Shown: one piece after another, positions 28,240-37,244 of the stretch
How the letters are laid out: every line of letters starts with the position of its first letter
Position numbering within the stretch: position 1 is the first letter of the stretch
Source: Methylotuvimicrobium sp. KM2
GTDB lineage: Bacteria; Pseudomonadota; Gammaproteobacteria; Methylococcales; Methylomonadaceae
DNA: 64,000 nt
Direction: 5' to 3'
Assembly: GCF_038051925.1 (NCBI RefSeq)
Contig: NZ_CP150634.1
Coordinates: 62,001-126,000, forward strand
The notes under the pieces: model-generated
What the model was told of the DNA's origin: nothing
The model's input: the letters and a program-made list of their open reading frames with translations, nothing else
Databases searched by the model: none
Program-made: the position numbers and the translations under genes

Positions 28240-28890
28240 ATGTCATCAGTCGCAGTTATCGATTATGGAATGGGCAATCTGCATTCCATTGCTAAAGCTT
28301 TGCAACATGCGGATCCTAGTGCCGAAGTCAGGGTCGTATCCGATATCGAATCCGTTTTGCGGGCCGATCGCGTCGTTTTTCCCGGCGTTGGAGCGATCGG
28401 CGATTGTATGCGGGCGCTTAATGCTTCAGGTTTGGCTTCGGCGATCAAGACCGTCTCGCAAGAAAAACCGATGCTCGGTATTTGTCTGGGTATGCAGGCT
28501 TTATTGACCGATAGCGAGGAAAGCGATGCAACAATGTGTTTGAATATCATTCCGGGCCAAGTGCGGCGCTTTTCAGATAACCTTCAGGATAAAAACGGCG
28601 AGCGGCTTAAAATTCCCCACATGGGTTGGAATCGGGTTAAGCAACAGCCGCATCCGCTTTGGGAAAATATCGAGCAGGACAGCCGATTTTATTTTGTGCA
28701 TAGTTATTATGCCGTTCCCGAGGATGAATCAGTCGTATCCGGTACTTCGGATTATCCGAAGCCATTTGCCTGTGCATTGGCAAAGGCAAATATTTTTGCC
28801 GTGCAATTTCACCCTGAAAAAAGTCAATCAGCCGGCTTACAGCTGTTGAAAAACTTTTTGCAGTGGGATGGACAATTTAACGTTAATTGA
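28240..28890 (+). CDS. hisH: Imidazole glycerol phosphate synthase, glutaminase subunit
   Basis: A 216-residue class I glutamine amidotransferase. VIDYGMGNLHSI is at the start, the nucleophile Cys is in LGICLGMQAL and the catalytic His and Glu are in QFHPEKSQ. It supplies ammonia to HisF. It lies 12 bases after hisB. Confidence 0.97.
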   Translation: MSSVAVIDYGMGNLHSIAKALQHADPSAEVRVVSDIESVLRADRVVFPGVGAIGDCMRALNASGLASAIKTVSQEKPMLGICLGMQALLTDSEESDATMCLNIIPGQVRRFSDNLQDKNGERLKIPHMGWNRVKQQPHPLWENIEQDSRFYFVHSYYAVPEDESVVSGTSDYPKPFACALAKANIFAVQFHPEKSQSAGLQLLKNFLQWDGQFNVN

Positions 28891-28938
28891 TAGGGCGTCC
28901 GGTTAATCCGGCATTAAAATCTTGAGGATGTTGATCTT

Positions 28939-29676
28939 ATGTTGTTGATACCTGCAATCGATTTGAAAGAAGGAAAATGTGTCCGTTTGCGGCAGGGCAA
29001 TATGGACGATGATACGGTGTTTTCGGACGATCCGGTGAGTGTTGCCGGGAAATGGGTCGAAGCCGGTGCGAAGCGCATTCACTTGGTGGATTTGGACGGT
29101 GCGTTTGCCGGTAAACCGAAAAATGCTGCGATTATCCGGAGTATTGTCGAAGCCTATCCGGATATACCGGTACAAATCGGCGGCGGTATTCGCGACGAGG
29201 ACACGATTCAGGCGTATCTCGAAGCCGGCGTTCAATATGTCATCATCGGCACTAAAGCGGTCAGCGAGCCGCACTTTATCAAAGATGTTGCAATCGAATT
29301 TCCGGGGCATATTATCGTCGGACTCGATGCCAAAGATGGGAAAGTGGCGATCGACGGTTGGTCTAAACTTTCCCATCATGATGTGATCGACATGGCGCAG
29401 AAATTTGAGGCGGACGGTGTCGAAGCGATCATTTATACCGATATTTCACGCGATGGCATGATGAGCGGCGTCAATGTCGAGGCGACCGCCGAATTGGCGC
29501 GTTCGATCCGAATTCCAGTTATTGCGTCGGGCGGCATAACCAATTTGGACGATATTAAGGCGCTCGGCGAGCATGTCGGCGATGGTATTATCGGTGCGAT
29601 AACAGGGCGTGCAATCTATGAAGGAACGTTGAATTTTGCCGAAGCTGCGAAATTGGCCGAGTCTTTCGGCGATTGA
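28939..29676 (+). CDS. hisA: ProFAR isomerase
   Basis: A 245-residue (beta/alpha)8 barrel. [19 protein letters not shown] at the N-terminus contains the catalytic Asp of the first strand, and the second phosphate-binding half has [16 protein letters not shown] and VIASGGITN. It carries out the Amadori rearrangement of ProFAR to PRFAR. It lies 48 bases after hisH. Confidence 0.97.
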   Translation: MLLIPAIDLKEGKCVRLRQGNMDDDTVFSDDPVSVAGKWVEAGAKRIHLVDLDGAFAGKPKNAAIIRSIVEAYPDIPVQIGGGIRDEDTIQAYLEAGVQYVIIGTKAVSEPHFIKDVAIEFPGHIIVGLDAKDGKVAIDGWSKLSHHDVIDMAQKFEADGVEAIIYTDISRDGMMSGVNVEATAELARSIRIPVIASGGITNLDDIKALGEHVGDGIIGAITGRAIYEGTLNFAEAAKLAESFGD

Positions 29677-29679
29677 TTT

Positions 29680-30456
29680 ATGAGTCTGGCTAAACGCATT
29701 ATTCCTTGTTTAGATGTCGATAACGGGCGCGTCGTCAAGGGTGTTAAATTCGTCGATATACGTGACGCCGGCGATCCGGTCGAAATCGCAAGACGCTATG
29801 ATCGAGAAGGCGCGGACGAACTGACTTTTCTTGATATTACTGCGACGCATCATGATCGCGATACGATCGTGCATGTGGTCGAGCAAGTGGCCGGCGAGGT
29901 TTTTATTCCGTTGACGGTCGGCGGCGGTATCAGAACGCTCGACGATATCCGGCGCATGCTGAATGCCGGAGCCGATAAAGTCGGTATCAATAGTGCGGCG
30001 GTAAGCAATCCCGAATTTGTGCGCGAAGCGGCTTCGCGATTCGGTTCGCAGTGTATCGTCGTTGCGATCGACGCCAAAAAAGTCAGCGAAGCGGGACAAA
30101 CCGATCGTTGGGAAATATTTACTCATGGCGGCCGCAAGCCAACCGGTATCGATGCGGTCGAGTGGGCAAAAAAAATGACCGATTATGGTGCCGGCGAAAT
30201 ATTATTGACCAGTATGGATAGGGACGGAACGCGCGAAGGTTTTGATTTGGCTTTGACTCGCGCGGTCAGCGAGGCTGTGGCCGTGCCGGTGATTGCCTCC
30301 GGCGGAGTCGGCAATTTGGATCACTTGGCTGACGGCATTCTCGAAGGCAAGGCCGATGCGGTCTTGGCCGCGAGTATTTTTCATTTTGCCGAATATACCG
30401 TGCAGCAGGCCAAGGAACACATGGCCGGAAAAGGTATCGAGGTGCGTTTGTCATGA
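29680..30456 (+). CDS. hisF: Imidazole glycerol phosphate synthase, cyclase subunit
   Basis: A 258-residue (beta/alpha)8 barrel homologous to His[19 protein letters not shown] opens the protein with the catalytic Asp; [13 protein letters not shown] and [15 protein letters not shown] carry the second active-site Asp and the phosphate-binding loops. Together with HisH it makes imidazole glycerol phosphate and AICAR. It starts four bases after hisA and overlaps hisI by four bases. Confidence 0.97.
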   Translation: MSLAKRIIPCLDVDNGRVVKGVKFVDIRDAGDPVEIARRYDREGADELTFLDITATHHDRDTIVHVVEQVAGEVFIPLTVGGGIRTLDDIRRMLNAGADKVGINSAAVSNPEFVREAASRFGSQCIVVAIDAKKVSEAGQTDRWEIFTHGGRKPTGIDAVEWAKKMTDYGAGEILLTSMDRDGTREGFDLALTRAVSEAVAVPVIASGGVGNLDHLADGILEGKADAVLAASIFHFAEYTVQQAKEHMAGKGIEVRLS

Positions 30457-30842
30457 GTGAAAGATGGCTGGATGAAATTCGCTGGACTAGTGACGGCTTA
30501 GTTCCTGTCATTGCGCAGCAAGCCGATAGCGGCAAGGTGATGATGTTTGCCTGGATGAACCGCGAATCGCTGGCGTTGACGGTCAGCGAAGGCTATGCGG
30601 TGTATTGGTCGCGTTCCCGTAACCGACTATGGCGTAAAGGCGAGGAATCGGGTCATCGGCAAAAAGTGCTCGGTGTTTATCTGGATTGCGATGAAGATGT
30701 TATTTTGTTGAAAATTGAACAGCAGGGCGGCATCGCTTGTCATACCGGCCGTGAAAGTTGTTTTTATCGAACCTTGAAAGACGATCAATGGCAGGCAGTC
30801 GAACCGGTTTTGAAAGACCCTCAAACGATCTATAAAAAATGA
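30453..30842 (+). CDS. hisI: Phosphoribosyl-AMP cyclohydrolase
   Basis: A 129-residue stand-alone cyclohydrolase. Metal ligands are visible in [13 protein letters not shown] and the Cys-rich motif [29 protein letters not shown] is the substrate-binding stretch. Separate hisI and hisE genes, in place of the fused enteric enzyme, are common in non-enteric proteobacteria. It overlaps both neighbours by four bases. Confidence 0.96.
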   Translation: MSERWLDEIRWTSDGLVPVIAQQADSGKVMMFAWMNRESLALTVSEGYAVYWSRSRNRLWRKGEESGHRQKVLGVYLDCDEDVILLKIEQQGGIACHTGRESCFYRTLKDDQWQAVEPVLKDPQTIYKK

Positions 30843-31156
30843 ATCAAGTATTGCAAGAGCTGGCTACGATTCTGGAGCAACGTAAACAGGAGTCGGCCGA
30901 CAAGTCTTACGTCGCAAGCCTATATGCGAAAGGCTTGGATAGTATTTTAAAAAAGATCGGCGAGGAAGCGACCGAGACGGTCATGGCCGCGAAGGATGGC
31001 GATAAAGAAAAAATCGTCTACGAAACTGCCGATCTTTGGTTTCACAGCATGGTGATGTTGGCGCATCAAGGACTGGGGCCAAACGATGTGTTGCGCGAAT
31101 TGCAACGTCGTTTCGGACTGTCCGGACTCGAGGAAAAAGCGAGCCGGGGGAAATAG
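30839..31156 (+). CDS. hisE: Phosphoribosyl-ATP pyrophosphatase
   Basis: A 105-residue all-helical MazG-like enzyme. The magnesium-binding motif [18 protein letters not shown] and the following YETADLWFH stretch are conserved. It performs the second step of histidine synthesis. It starts inside the hisI stop (ATGA) and ends the his run. Confidence 0.96.
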   Translation: MNQVLQELATILEQRKQESADKSYVASLYAKGLDSILKKIGEEATETVMAAKDGDKEKIVYETADLWFHSMVMLAHQGLGPNDVLRELQRRFGLSGLEEKASRGK

Positions 31157-31168
31157 AGAAGGGTCAAT

Positions 31169-31313
31169 AGTGAATAGTCAATGGATGGGAAAGCCATGTT
31201 TATTAGCGGGTTCATTGTGTCCTTCGTTTAAGCTTATGCTGCTGAATAGCCCGATGTATAAAGACAAAAGCTAAAGTACGACTCAATTATCGATTTTCCA
31301 TTCACTATTCACT
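31169..31313. repeat. Inverted-repeat-bounded 145-bp intergenic element between hisE and tatA
   Basis: AGTGAATAGTCAATGGA (31169-31185) is matched by an inverted copy at 31297-31313, with one mismatch in 17. The interior has no convincing gene. It may be a small non-autonomous element inserted between two gene groups that are usually adjacent. Confidence 0.5.
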
Positions 31314-31332
31314 AAACAACCGGAGTTAAGAA

Positions 31333-31545
31333 ATGGGCATGAGTGTCACGCAATTGTTGATTATTTTGGTGATCGTGATTGTTTTGTTCGGTACCAAGCG
31401 CTTGCGTAATATCGGTTCGGATTTGGGCGGGGCGATCAAAAGTTTTCGTTCGGCGGTAAAAGACGGCGAGGTAGATAAGCAGCTGGCCGAGGACGATACC
31501 GAAAAGTCAAAAGAAAAAGCGCCGTCGGAGCAGGACAAAGTTTAA
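31333..31545 (+). CDS. tatA: Twin-arginine translocase subunit TatA
   Basis: A 70-residue protein with one N-terminal membrane helix ([17 protein letters not shown]), the [10 protein letters not shown] hinge motif and an amphipathic helix ([15 protein letters not shown]) before an acidic tail. TatA oligomers form the passage for folded Tat substrates. It is the first gene of tatABC. Placement after hisIE is a common proteobacterial order. Confidence 0.95.
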   Translation: MGMSVTQLLIILVIVIVLFGTKRLRNIGSDLGGAIKSFRSAVKDGEVDKQLAEDDTEKSKEKAPSEQDKV

Positions 31546-31548
31546 ATT

Positions 31549-31854
31549 ATGTTCGATGTCGGTTTTTGGGAATTGATTCTGATCGGCTTGGTCAGCTTAT
31601 TGGTCATTGGGCCGGAGAGGTTGCCGAAAGCCGCTCGCATTGCCGGATTTTGGGTAGGAAAATTACGTAATACCGTTGCCTCGGTGAAAGCGGAAATCAA
31701 GCAGGAATTACAAGCCGAGGAAATTCGTCAAGTGCTGAAAGAGCAATCGGCGTTTGATGAGATACAAGCAACTTTGGATGAAACCAAGGGAGCGGCACAT
31801 TCGATTCAATCCGGTATTGAATCGGCTTCGGAAGATCAAGGCAAACCTAAATAA
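31549..31854 (+). CDS. tatB: Twin-arginine translocase subunit TatB
   Basis: A 101-residue protein opening with [20 protein letters not shown], one membrane helix followed by [10 protein letters not shown], the TatB hinge, and a longer helical cytoplasmic domain than TatA. TatB forms the substrate receptor with TatC. It lies three bases after tatA. Confidence 0.95.
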   Translation: MFDVGFWELILIGLVSLLVIGPERLPKAARIAGFWVGKLRNTVASVKAEIKQELQAEEIRQVLKEQSAFDEIQATLDETKGAAHSIQSGIESASEDQGKPK

Positions 31855-31859
31855 ATCCT

Positions 31860-32648
31860 ATGAGCCGCGAAAATTTTGACGAAACGCAAGAGCAGCCGTT
31901 TATTTCCCATTTGATCGAATTGCGAAATCGTCTGTTAAAGGTGGTTTTGTCGGTTTTAGTCGTGTTTCTCGGTTTGGCTTCTTATGCTAATGAAATCTAT
32001 AGTTATTTGGCGGGGCCGTTATTAGCGCACTTGCCGGAAAACAGCACGATGATCGCGATCGATGTTGCATCGCCGTTTTTTACACCCTTCAAGTTGGCCT
32101 TGGTGCTGTCGGTTTTTATTTCGGTACCGATCATTCTGTATCAATTTTGGGCTTTTGTCGCTCCAGGGCTCTATAGAAACGAGCGTCGCATGATTTTGCC
32201 GCTCTTGATTGCAAGTACGTTTCTGTTCTATCTGGGCGTAGTGTTTGCGTATTTCGTTGTGTTTCCTTTGATCTTCGGCTTCCTGACCGCAGCCGCGCCG
32301 ACCGGCGTCGCGGTAATGACCGATATCGCAAAATATCTGGACTTTGTGCTGACCTTGTTTTTTGCCTTTGGCTTGGCATTCGAGGTGCCGATTTTTACGA
32401 TCGTATTGGTCTGGACCGGCCTGATTACCCCGAAAGCCTTGGCTGAAAAACGCCCTTATGTGATTGTCGGCGCTTTTATCATCGGAATGTTTTTGACGCC
32501 CCCGGATGCAATATCTCAGACTTTGTTGGCTATTCCGATGTGGCTTTTGTTCGAACTCGGTTTGTTGTTTTCCCGATTATTTGTGCGTAAGCCCGCCGAG
32601 GCGTTATCGGGTCAATTGCAGAGTTTTAACGATAGCGACAAAGATTGA
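31860..32648 (+). CDS. tatC: Twin-arginine translocase subunit TatC
   Basis: A 262-residue protein with six hydrophobic segments. The signature [17 protein letters not shown] at the N-terminus and the periplasmic/cytoplasmic loops [15 protein letters not shown] and [14 protein letters not shown] are the conserved TatC motifs. TatC recognises the twin-arginine signal. It starts five bases after tatB. Confidence 0.97.
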   Translation: MSRENFDETQEQPFISHLIELRNRLLKVVLSVLVVFLGLASYANEIYSYLAGPLLAHLPENSTMIAIDVASPFFTPFKLALVLSVFISVPIILYQFWAFVAPGLYRNERRMILPLLIASTFLFYLGVVFAYFVVFPLIFGFLTAAAPTGVAVMTDIAKYLDFVLTLFFAFGLAFEVPIFTIVLVWTGLITPKALAEKRPYVIVGAFIIGMFLTPPDAISQTLLAIPMWLLFELGLLFSRLFVRKPAEALSGQLQSFNDSDKD

Positions 32649-32733
32649 TATTTTTCTAAATTTTACTGTGAAAGTTCGTGGATTAGGGCTCTTTATCTAA
32701 TTTTTCGATATGAAAAACAATGTTGGTTCCGAA

Positions 32734-32888
32734 GAGGGTGCGGTTGCTCGACCGGCAAGCGTCGGCGGCAGGGCAGATTATTGCTCCTGCAAAATCTGCA
32801 TTCATGCCATCCATGGCAATCAGTCGCCGCCGTCGAGCCTACATGGACGTATTCACGGCGCCCTGTCGGGCGAGTGACCGCACCCTCC
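32734..32888 (-). repeat. R1-related repeat, copy D (uninterrupted site, no inner element)
   Basis: It is bounded by inverted ends containing GAGGGTGCGGT. It shares with copies E and G the core TACATGGACGTATTCAC, the hairpin TGCCATCCATGGCA and the hairpin GCAGATT/AATCTGC with loop TTGCAGGAGC. At 32851-32858 the sequence runs straight through the point where other copies carry R1i, so this is an empty site. Confidence 0.75.
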
Positions 32889-32938
32889 GCTACCGAGAAC
32901 TTTCATTAGCCGGGGCGGTGACGGCTTCTTCATGATCG

Positions 32939-33556
32939 TTAGGCTGGCGCTAACGCGCCTGTTTTGATCAATAAATCTCGGATTTTTTCAGCGAGCTTTT
33001 TGTAGCCGGCAGGATTCAGATGAACCGGGTCCGATTTGAATTCGGTACTACCGAGTAATTCAGGCAGCGTATTCAGATCTGCCGGAATGGCATGTTGTTC
33101 GGCTACGGTGCGATAAAATTCCGCACTATCCAACAAAAATAACGCGGGCTTAGGGACGCCCACCATAATCACGCCGATATTGCGTTGCTGCGCTTCTGCG
33201 ATCATCGAGTTGAGATGATCGATGGTTTCCTGGGCGGGGATTTTCCGTAGCATGTCGTTACCGCCGTGAATCAAGATCAACAAGTCCGGGCGATATTCGT
33301 CGAGTAAGGCCGGCAGGCGTTGCGCGCCCGATTGACTCGTTTCTCCCGGGAGACCTTCGTTGATGACTTCGCGGCCTATCAATTCGGATAATACGCGAGG
33401 ATAGGCGTCACCGTCAGAGGCGCCGGAGCCATAAGTCAAGCTATCGCCGAACGCGAGAATGACGGCATTTTCGGGTAGTTCTGGAAGCGTGGGTGGCGAT
33501 TCGCTGCAAGCATTGATTAACAAGTAAAATCCGATGAGTAGTATGGTTTTATTCAT
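32939..33556 (-). CDS. SGNH/GDSL arylesterase-lysophospholipase (TesA-like lipoprotein)
   Basis: I start at the ATG read from 33556, because it opens a signal sequence MNKTILLIGFYLLINAC ending in a lipobox-like INAC; longer in-frame starts upstream would put it inside the next gene. The 205-residue product has all SGNH blocks: FGDSLTYGSGA (nucleophile Ser), the Gly of LPGETSQSG, GGNDML and DPVHLNPAGY (Asp and His). It resembles the TesA/TAP esterase group. It is probably anchored to a membrane facing the periplasm. It is divergent from the pteridine reductase gene by 18 bases. Confidence 0.88.
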   Translation of the reverse strand: MNKTILLIGFYLLINACSESPPTLPELPENAVILAFGDSLTYGSGASDGDAYPRVLSELIGREVINEGLPGETSQSGAQRLPALLDEYRPDLLILIHGGNDMLRKIPAQETIDHLNSMIAEAQQRNIGVIMVGVPKPALFLLDSAEFYRTVAEQHAIPADLNTLPELLGSTEFKSDPVHLNPAGYKKLAEKIRDLLIKTGALAPA

Positions 33557-33574
33557 AAGCGAGAAGGGGCGTCC

Positions 33575-34306
33575 GTGCGCAAAAATGTATTGATTACCGG
33601 TGGCGCCAAGCGAATTGGCGCGGCCTGTGCGAAATTGTTGCATGAAAGCGGATTTAATATTTTGTTGCATTATAGATCATCGGAGCGTAGTGCTCTGCAG
33701 TTGAGCGATCTGTTGAACGACATTCGGCCCGATTCGGCGCAGATAATTAAGGCGGATTTGGCGGTAAAGGCTGAATTGTTATTGTTGGCCGATTATGCGA
33801 AAACGGCCTGGGGCGGTATCGATGCCTTGATCAATAATGCGTCTTCGTTTTATCCGACCGGAATCGGCCAAGTTTCCGAGCATGATTGGGATGATTTGAT
33901 CGGTAGTAATCTCAAAGCGCCGTTTTTTTTAACGCAAGCCTTAGTCGAGGAGCTTTCGGCAAGGCGGGGCTGTGTCGTGAATATTACCGATATTCATGCG
34001 GAACGAGGGCTCAAAGGCTATCCTGTTTACAGTATAGCCAAGGCCGGTTTAGTGGCAATGACCCGGGTTATGGCCAAGGAGCTAGGCCCCGACATCAGGG
34101 TCAACGCAGTGTCGCCCGGTGCAATTTTATGGCCGGAGCAAGATATGTCGGAAGCGGTTAAGCAGGAAATTGTCGAACGGATTGCACTGAAACGCAACGG
34201 CGCGCCCGAGGATATTGCTCGCGCAGTACGGTTTTTAATCAAGGAAGCAGATTACATTACCGGCCAAGTCATTGCGGTCGATGGAGGGAGAACATTGTTT
34301 TGCTAA
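33575..34306 (+). CDS. Pteridine reductase-like short-chain dehydrogenase
   Basis: A 243-residue SDR starting with GTG at 33575. The cofactor motif TGGAKRIGAAC, with Arg in the glycine loop, is the hallmark of pteridine reductases (FolM/PTR1) and indicates NADPH. The active site has YSIAKAGL (Tyr-x3-Lys), and GQVIAVDGGRTL closes the protein. It lies in the same neighbourhood as folK and folB, which supports a role in reducing dihydrofolate or dihydropterins. Confidence 0.85.
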   Translation: MRKNVLITGGAKRIGAACAKLLHESGFNILLHYRSSERSALQLSDLLNDIRPDSAQIIKADLAVKAELLLLADYAKTAWGGIDALINNASSFYPTGIGQVSEHDWDDLIGSNLKAPFFLTQALVEELSARRGCVVNITDIHAERGLKGYPVYSIAKAGLVAMTRVMAKELGPDIRVNAVSPGAILWPEQDMSEAVKQEIVERIALKRNGAPEDIARAVRFLIKEADYITGQVIAVDGGRTLFC

Positions 34307-34389
34307 GCCTTCAGCGAACGCATTTAGGGATTCGTCTTTAGGATTTCGTGAAAAATAACTTCCTTGTGCTATTGAGTTTTATAGAGGTT

Positions 34390-34587
34390 TCGGTAACTCG
34401 CTTGACAGGGCGCCGTGAACCCAGCACCTAAATAAGCCATGATATTAAATATAGCCAATGGGCTATGGAATTTAGGTGCTGGATTTAGGTGCTGGGTGAA
34501 TACGTTCGTGTAGGCTTGGCGGCGGCGACTGATTGCCATGGATGGCATGAATGCAGATTTTTCAGGAGCAAAAATCTGCCCTGCCGC
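34390..34587 (+). repeat. R1-related repeat, copy E (D-type core with inner element)
   Basis: The left end GTAACTCGCTTGACAGGGC corresponds to one end of copy D, and the right part GCAGATTTTTCAGGAGC with AAAAATCTGC to its other hairpin. It differs from D mainly by the inserted inner element after GCCGTGAA. It ends next to the stop of the kinase-like gene on the other strand, so it sits between convergent 3' ends. Confidence 0.8.
34420..34496 (+). mobile_element. R1i inner element (copy E, common orientation, right end duplicated)
   Basis: The left end CCCAGCACCTAAAT is intact. The right end occurs twice in tandem: ATTTAGGTGCTGG followed by ATTTAGGTGCTGGG, then TGAATACG. Without the duplication the element is 63 bp. 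Confidence 0.7.
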
Positions 34588-34595
34588 CCGAACCC

Positions 34596-35429
34596 TTAGT
34601 TGCCGTAGTTTCTTAGGGTTTTGAGGGTTTGGTAAGCGTATTTTGCATCTTTTCCTAAATAACGGTGCAGCAAAGCCAGCAGTCCGTAAATCAGCCAAAC
34701 TTGTCTTGCGAAGGAAAGAGTATTGCGCCAAGTCAATTTAGGCGCCAGTTGTCGGTAGGCTTCGATGGCTTCTAGTATCATAGGTCGATCATCGGCCAGG
34801 TATCGATGTAAGCTATGGATATAAAGCAAAGTATCGCGCATCATGCATTGAGCCGGAGTCAGTACACAGCCCGGATCTTCCTCGAAATCTAAAAATCCGA
34901 AGAATTGACCATCGTAAGCCATGTCTCTGAAAGCAGGGCGGCCGTGCCAGAGTCCTTGACTGTGAAGCAAGGCCAATTGTTCGGAGGCCTTTTTGACGAT
35001 TGTGCGTTTTTGTTCTCGCGAAACTTCGGGGTCTCTAATCCAGCCTGTCAATGGGCGGCCGATATCATTAAGCATGAACCAGTCCTTGCCTTCGGCAACG
35101 ATTTGAGGAACGCTGACGCCTAAAGCCGCAAGCTTTCTCAAGCGGCTAGCCTCGGCTTTCAATGCCTCGGGTCCTCCGGTAGCGACGGTGGGTTTCAGCA
35201 AGGGATTGCGGCTCAGTATCGCGACAACCGCTCCGAGCCAATGCCAAATTCTAGGGTGAGCAATCTGGCTCTGTTTAATCCAAAAAGCTTGTTGTTGATA
35301 AACAAGCTTGAAGGTCCTCGCGCCTGCGTGTTCTTGCAGTTGTTGCTTCGCCAATCGATGTAAATCCGCGCTAAACGATTCGAGAGATTTATCGAGTCCG
35401 CGGTTTGTGTGAGAAATGTTTGAGGTCAT
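34596..35429 (-). CDS. Kinase-like phosphotransferase (RIO/BUD32-like)
   Basis: A 277-residue protein with an eroded protein-kinase-like pattern: KAEASRLRKLAALGVSVPQI (helix C and beta-4 region), WFMLNDIGRPL (hinge), LALLHSQGLWHGRPAFRDMAYD (catalytic loop with His-Gly in place of His-Arg) and FGFLDFEEDPG (metal-binding Asp). It resembles the small bacterial lipopolysaccharide-kinase/RIO-like proteins of unknown substrate. It lies beside folK, but an involvement in pterin metabolism is not implied. Confidence 0.65.
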   Translation of the reverse strand: MTSNISHTNRGLDKSLESFSADLHRLAKQQLQEHAGARTFKLVYQQQAFWIKQSQIAHPRIWHWLGAVVAILSRNPLLKPTVATGGPEALKAEASRLRKLAALGVSVPQIVAEGKDWFMLNDIGRPLTGWIRDPEVSREQKRTIVKKASEQLALLHSQGLWHGRPAFRDMAYDGQFFGFLDFEEDPGCVLTPAQCMMRDTLLYIHSLHRYLADDRPMILEAIEAYRQLAPKLTWRNTLSFARQVWLIYGLLALLHRYLGKDAKYAYQTLKTLRNYGN

Positions 35430-35554
35430 CGAAAATTATAACGATTGAGAATGATTTATTTTAGTTAAGTATGAGAAAGTTATAAATGAATAACATATCC
35501 CGCTCCCTAAAGTTGGCGAAACTACTCAAAATGAGGTCTGCTGAAAAAAAACAG

Positions 35555-36055
35555 TCATTGCTTAAGAGGCCAATCGGGTCGTATACGCGTTTGCTTGATA
35601 TTACTTTTGTCTAGATTTTGCCATAATTCTTTGTAACTTAATCGGCTAATCGGATGTTTGCTGTCCGGAGCAATTTCAGCGAGCGGTTCAAGGACGAAGG
35701 CGTATTGTTCGATTTCCTTACGCGGTATTTGTAATCGGCCATCTTCGATAATTAGGTCGTCGTATAACAGTAAATCAAGATCTAGTGTTCGCGCGGAAAA
35801 TTTTTTACTGTCGCGAACCCTGCCATGCTCTAGTTCGATTTGTTTTAGTATTTTGGCGACGCTCTTGACATCGAGCTCGGTATCGAATCCCACGACAAGA
35901 TTATAAAAATTATCGCCGCTGAAGCCGACCGCTTCCGATTCGTAAAGACTGGAAATGATCAGTTGGCCGAAATGATGGTCGAGCGCGCGCAAGCTAGAGG
36001 GGATGTTGTCATCCCGGTCGATATTGCTTCCTATGCTTATGTAGCATCGGGCCAT
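35555..36055 (-). CDS. folK: 2-amino-4-hydroxy-6-hydroxymethyldihydropteridine pyrophosphokinase
   Basis: A 166-residue HPPK. ISIGSNIDRDDNI at the N-terminus, FYNLVVGFDT, and the Mg-ATP motif RTLDLDLLLYDD are all present, followed by PRKEIEQYAFVLEPLAEIAP. It activates hydroxymethyldihydropterin with ATP in folate synthesis. It starts three bases after the folB stop on the same strand, so the two consecutive folate enzymes are cotranscribed. Confidence 0.95.
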   Translation of the reverse strand: MARCYISIGSNIDRDDNIPSSLRALDHHFGQLIISSLYESEAVGFSGDNFYNLVVGFDTELDVKSVAKILKQIELEHGRVRDSKKFSARTLDLDLLLYDDLIIEDGRLQIPRKEIEQYAFVLEPLAEIAPDSKHPISRLSYKELWQNLDKSNIKQTRIRPDWPLKQ

Positions 36056-36058
36056 GAT

Positions 36059-36412
36059 TTATTTTTTACCTCGTTCGATGATAATGCCGACATCGCTGGC
36101 TCCGCGAATGGCGCCTTTTTTGTTTAATACGATTTTTACCCAGGGTACATGAAATTCGTTTTGTATCAGTTTGGCAATTTCTTCGATTAATTTTTCGACT
36201 AGAAAAAATTCGCTCGCTTCGACAAACGAGATAATGCGTTTGGAAACGGACTTATAGTCGAGGGCATGCTTGATATCGTCGGTCTCGGCTGCTTTGTTAA
36301 TATCGAAGGCCATTTGGATATCTAGCACTACGGTTTGTTTTTGGGTTCTTTCCCAGTCATAGATGCCAATGATCGTTTCGATTTCCAGACCACCTAAAAA
36401 AATGATGTCCAT
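36059..36412 (-). CDS. folB: Dihydroneopterin aldolase
   Basis: A 117-residue protein. DIIFLGGLEIETIIGIYDWE contains the conserved active-site Glu/Tyr region, and LDYKSVSKRI and the Lys-containing VKIVLNKKGAIRG complete the family pattern. It cleaves dihydroneopterin in folate synthesis. It is divergent from plsY, the same arrangement seen in many gammaproteobacteria. Confidence 0.95.
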   Translation of the reverse strand: MDIIFLGGLEIETIIGIYDWERTQKQTVVLDIQMAFDINKAAETDDIKHALDYKSVSKRIISFVEASEFFLVEKLIEEIAKLIQNEFHVPWVKIVLNKKGAIRGASDVGIIIERGKK

Positions 36413-36551
36413 TGAATTTTCCGTTTATTATGTCGTTGAGTTATTATCGATATAAGAATGATATAAGGCCAATTTATAGCAATTGGCCGTAAATATCATC
36501 AAATTTATTGAATATTGGGGAAAATACAGTTCTATGTTGATAGGTGAAATA

Positions 36552-37124
36552 ATGCTTGAAGGGTTGTTTGTGCTGTTCGCGTATTTGGCGGGTTCGGTTT
36601 CGAGTGCGATTATTGTTTGTCGAATGATGGGTTTACCTGATCCTCGTGAGCAGGGGTCCGGAAATCCCGGGGCGACGAATGTGATGAGAATCGGCGGAAA
36701 AAAAGCGGCCGGCATCACGTTGTTAGGCGATATGCTGAAGGGCTTATTGCCTGTGTATTTGGCAAAAATACTGGGCATGCCTGTCGATGCGTTGGCCTTG
36801 ATCGGTTTGGCGGCATTTCTTGGGCATTTGTATCCGGTTTTTTTTGGATTCAAAGGCGGTAAAGGGGTCGCGACATCGGTTGGTGTATTGCTGGGTTTTT
36901 CATGGGTATTAGGCTTCGCGGTTATCGCAACTTGGCTGTTAATTTATAAAATTTCCAAGATTTCGTCTTTATCGGCTTTGATTGCATCGAGCTTATCGTC
37001 CGCTTATGCATGGTATATTGTCGAGAGTCCAGGTCTGGTCGGGTCTTGTGTGTTGATGACCGTATTATTATTGTGGCGTCATAAAAGTAACATACAGAGG
37101 CTACTGGCCGGCGAGGAGAGCTAA
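36552..37124 (+). CDS. plsY: Acyl-phosphate:glycerol-3-phosphate acyltransferase
   Basis: I choose ATG at 36552: AGGTG lies seven bases upstream and it opens with MLEGLFVLFAYLAGSVSSA, the standard PlsY N-terminus. The 190-residue membrane protein has the three conserved loops, GSGNPGATNVMR, FFGFKGGKGVATSVG and LLWRHKSNI-. It makes lysophosphatidic acid, the first step of phospholipid synthesis. It is convergent with tsaD. Confidence 0.95.
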   Translation: MLEGLFVLFAYLAGSVSSAIIVCRMMGLPDPREQGSGNPGATNVMRIGGKKAAGITLLGDMLKGLLPVYLAKILGMPVDALALIGLAAFLGHLYPVFFGFKGGKGVATSVGVLLGFSWVLGFAVIATWLLIYKISKISSLSALIASSLSSAYAWYIVESPGLVGSCVLMTVLLLWRHKSNIQRLLAGEES

Positions 37125-37191
37125 ACCAATTGGGGTTCGTTCGGTTTACTTATAATTTTTAGTTAGCAGTTCAGGTGTGTTTGACGAGGGT

Positions 37192-37239
37192 TTCGGCGCC
37201 TCCTTAAGCAATGCCGAAATTTGAAGTGCGAAAGGTATA
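37192..37239 (+). repeat. R1 modular repeat, copy F (right end only)
   Basis: TTCGGCGCCTCCTTAAGCAA followed by TGCCGAAATTTGAAGTGCG and AAAGGTATA. Only the terminal hairpin TTCGGC/GCCGAA and the right end are left. It lies between the convergent plsY and tsaD stops, five bases from the tsaD stop. Confidence 0.7.
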
Positions 37240-37244
37240 GCAAG

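Noticed and set aside
29710..30535. Long minus-strand frames across hisF and hisI
   Set aside because: They are antisense shadows of well-supported his genes with no family motif and no ribosome binding sites.
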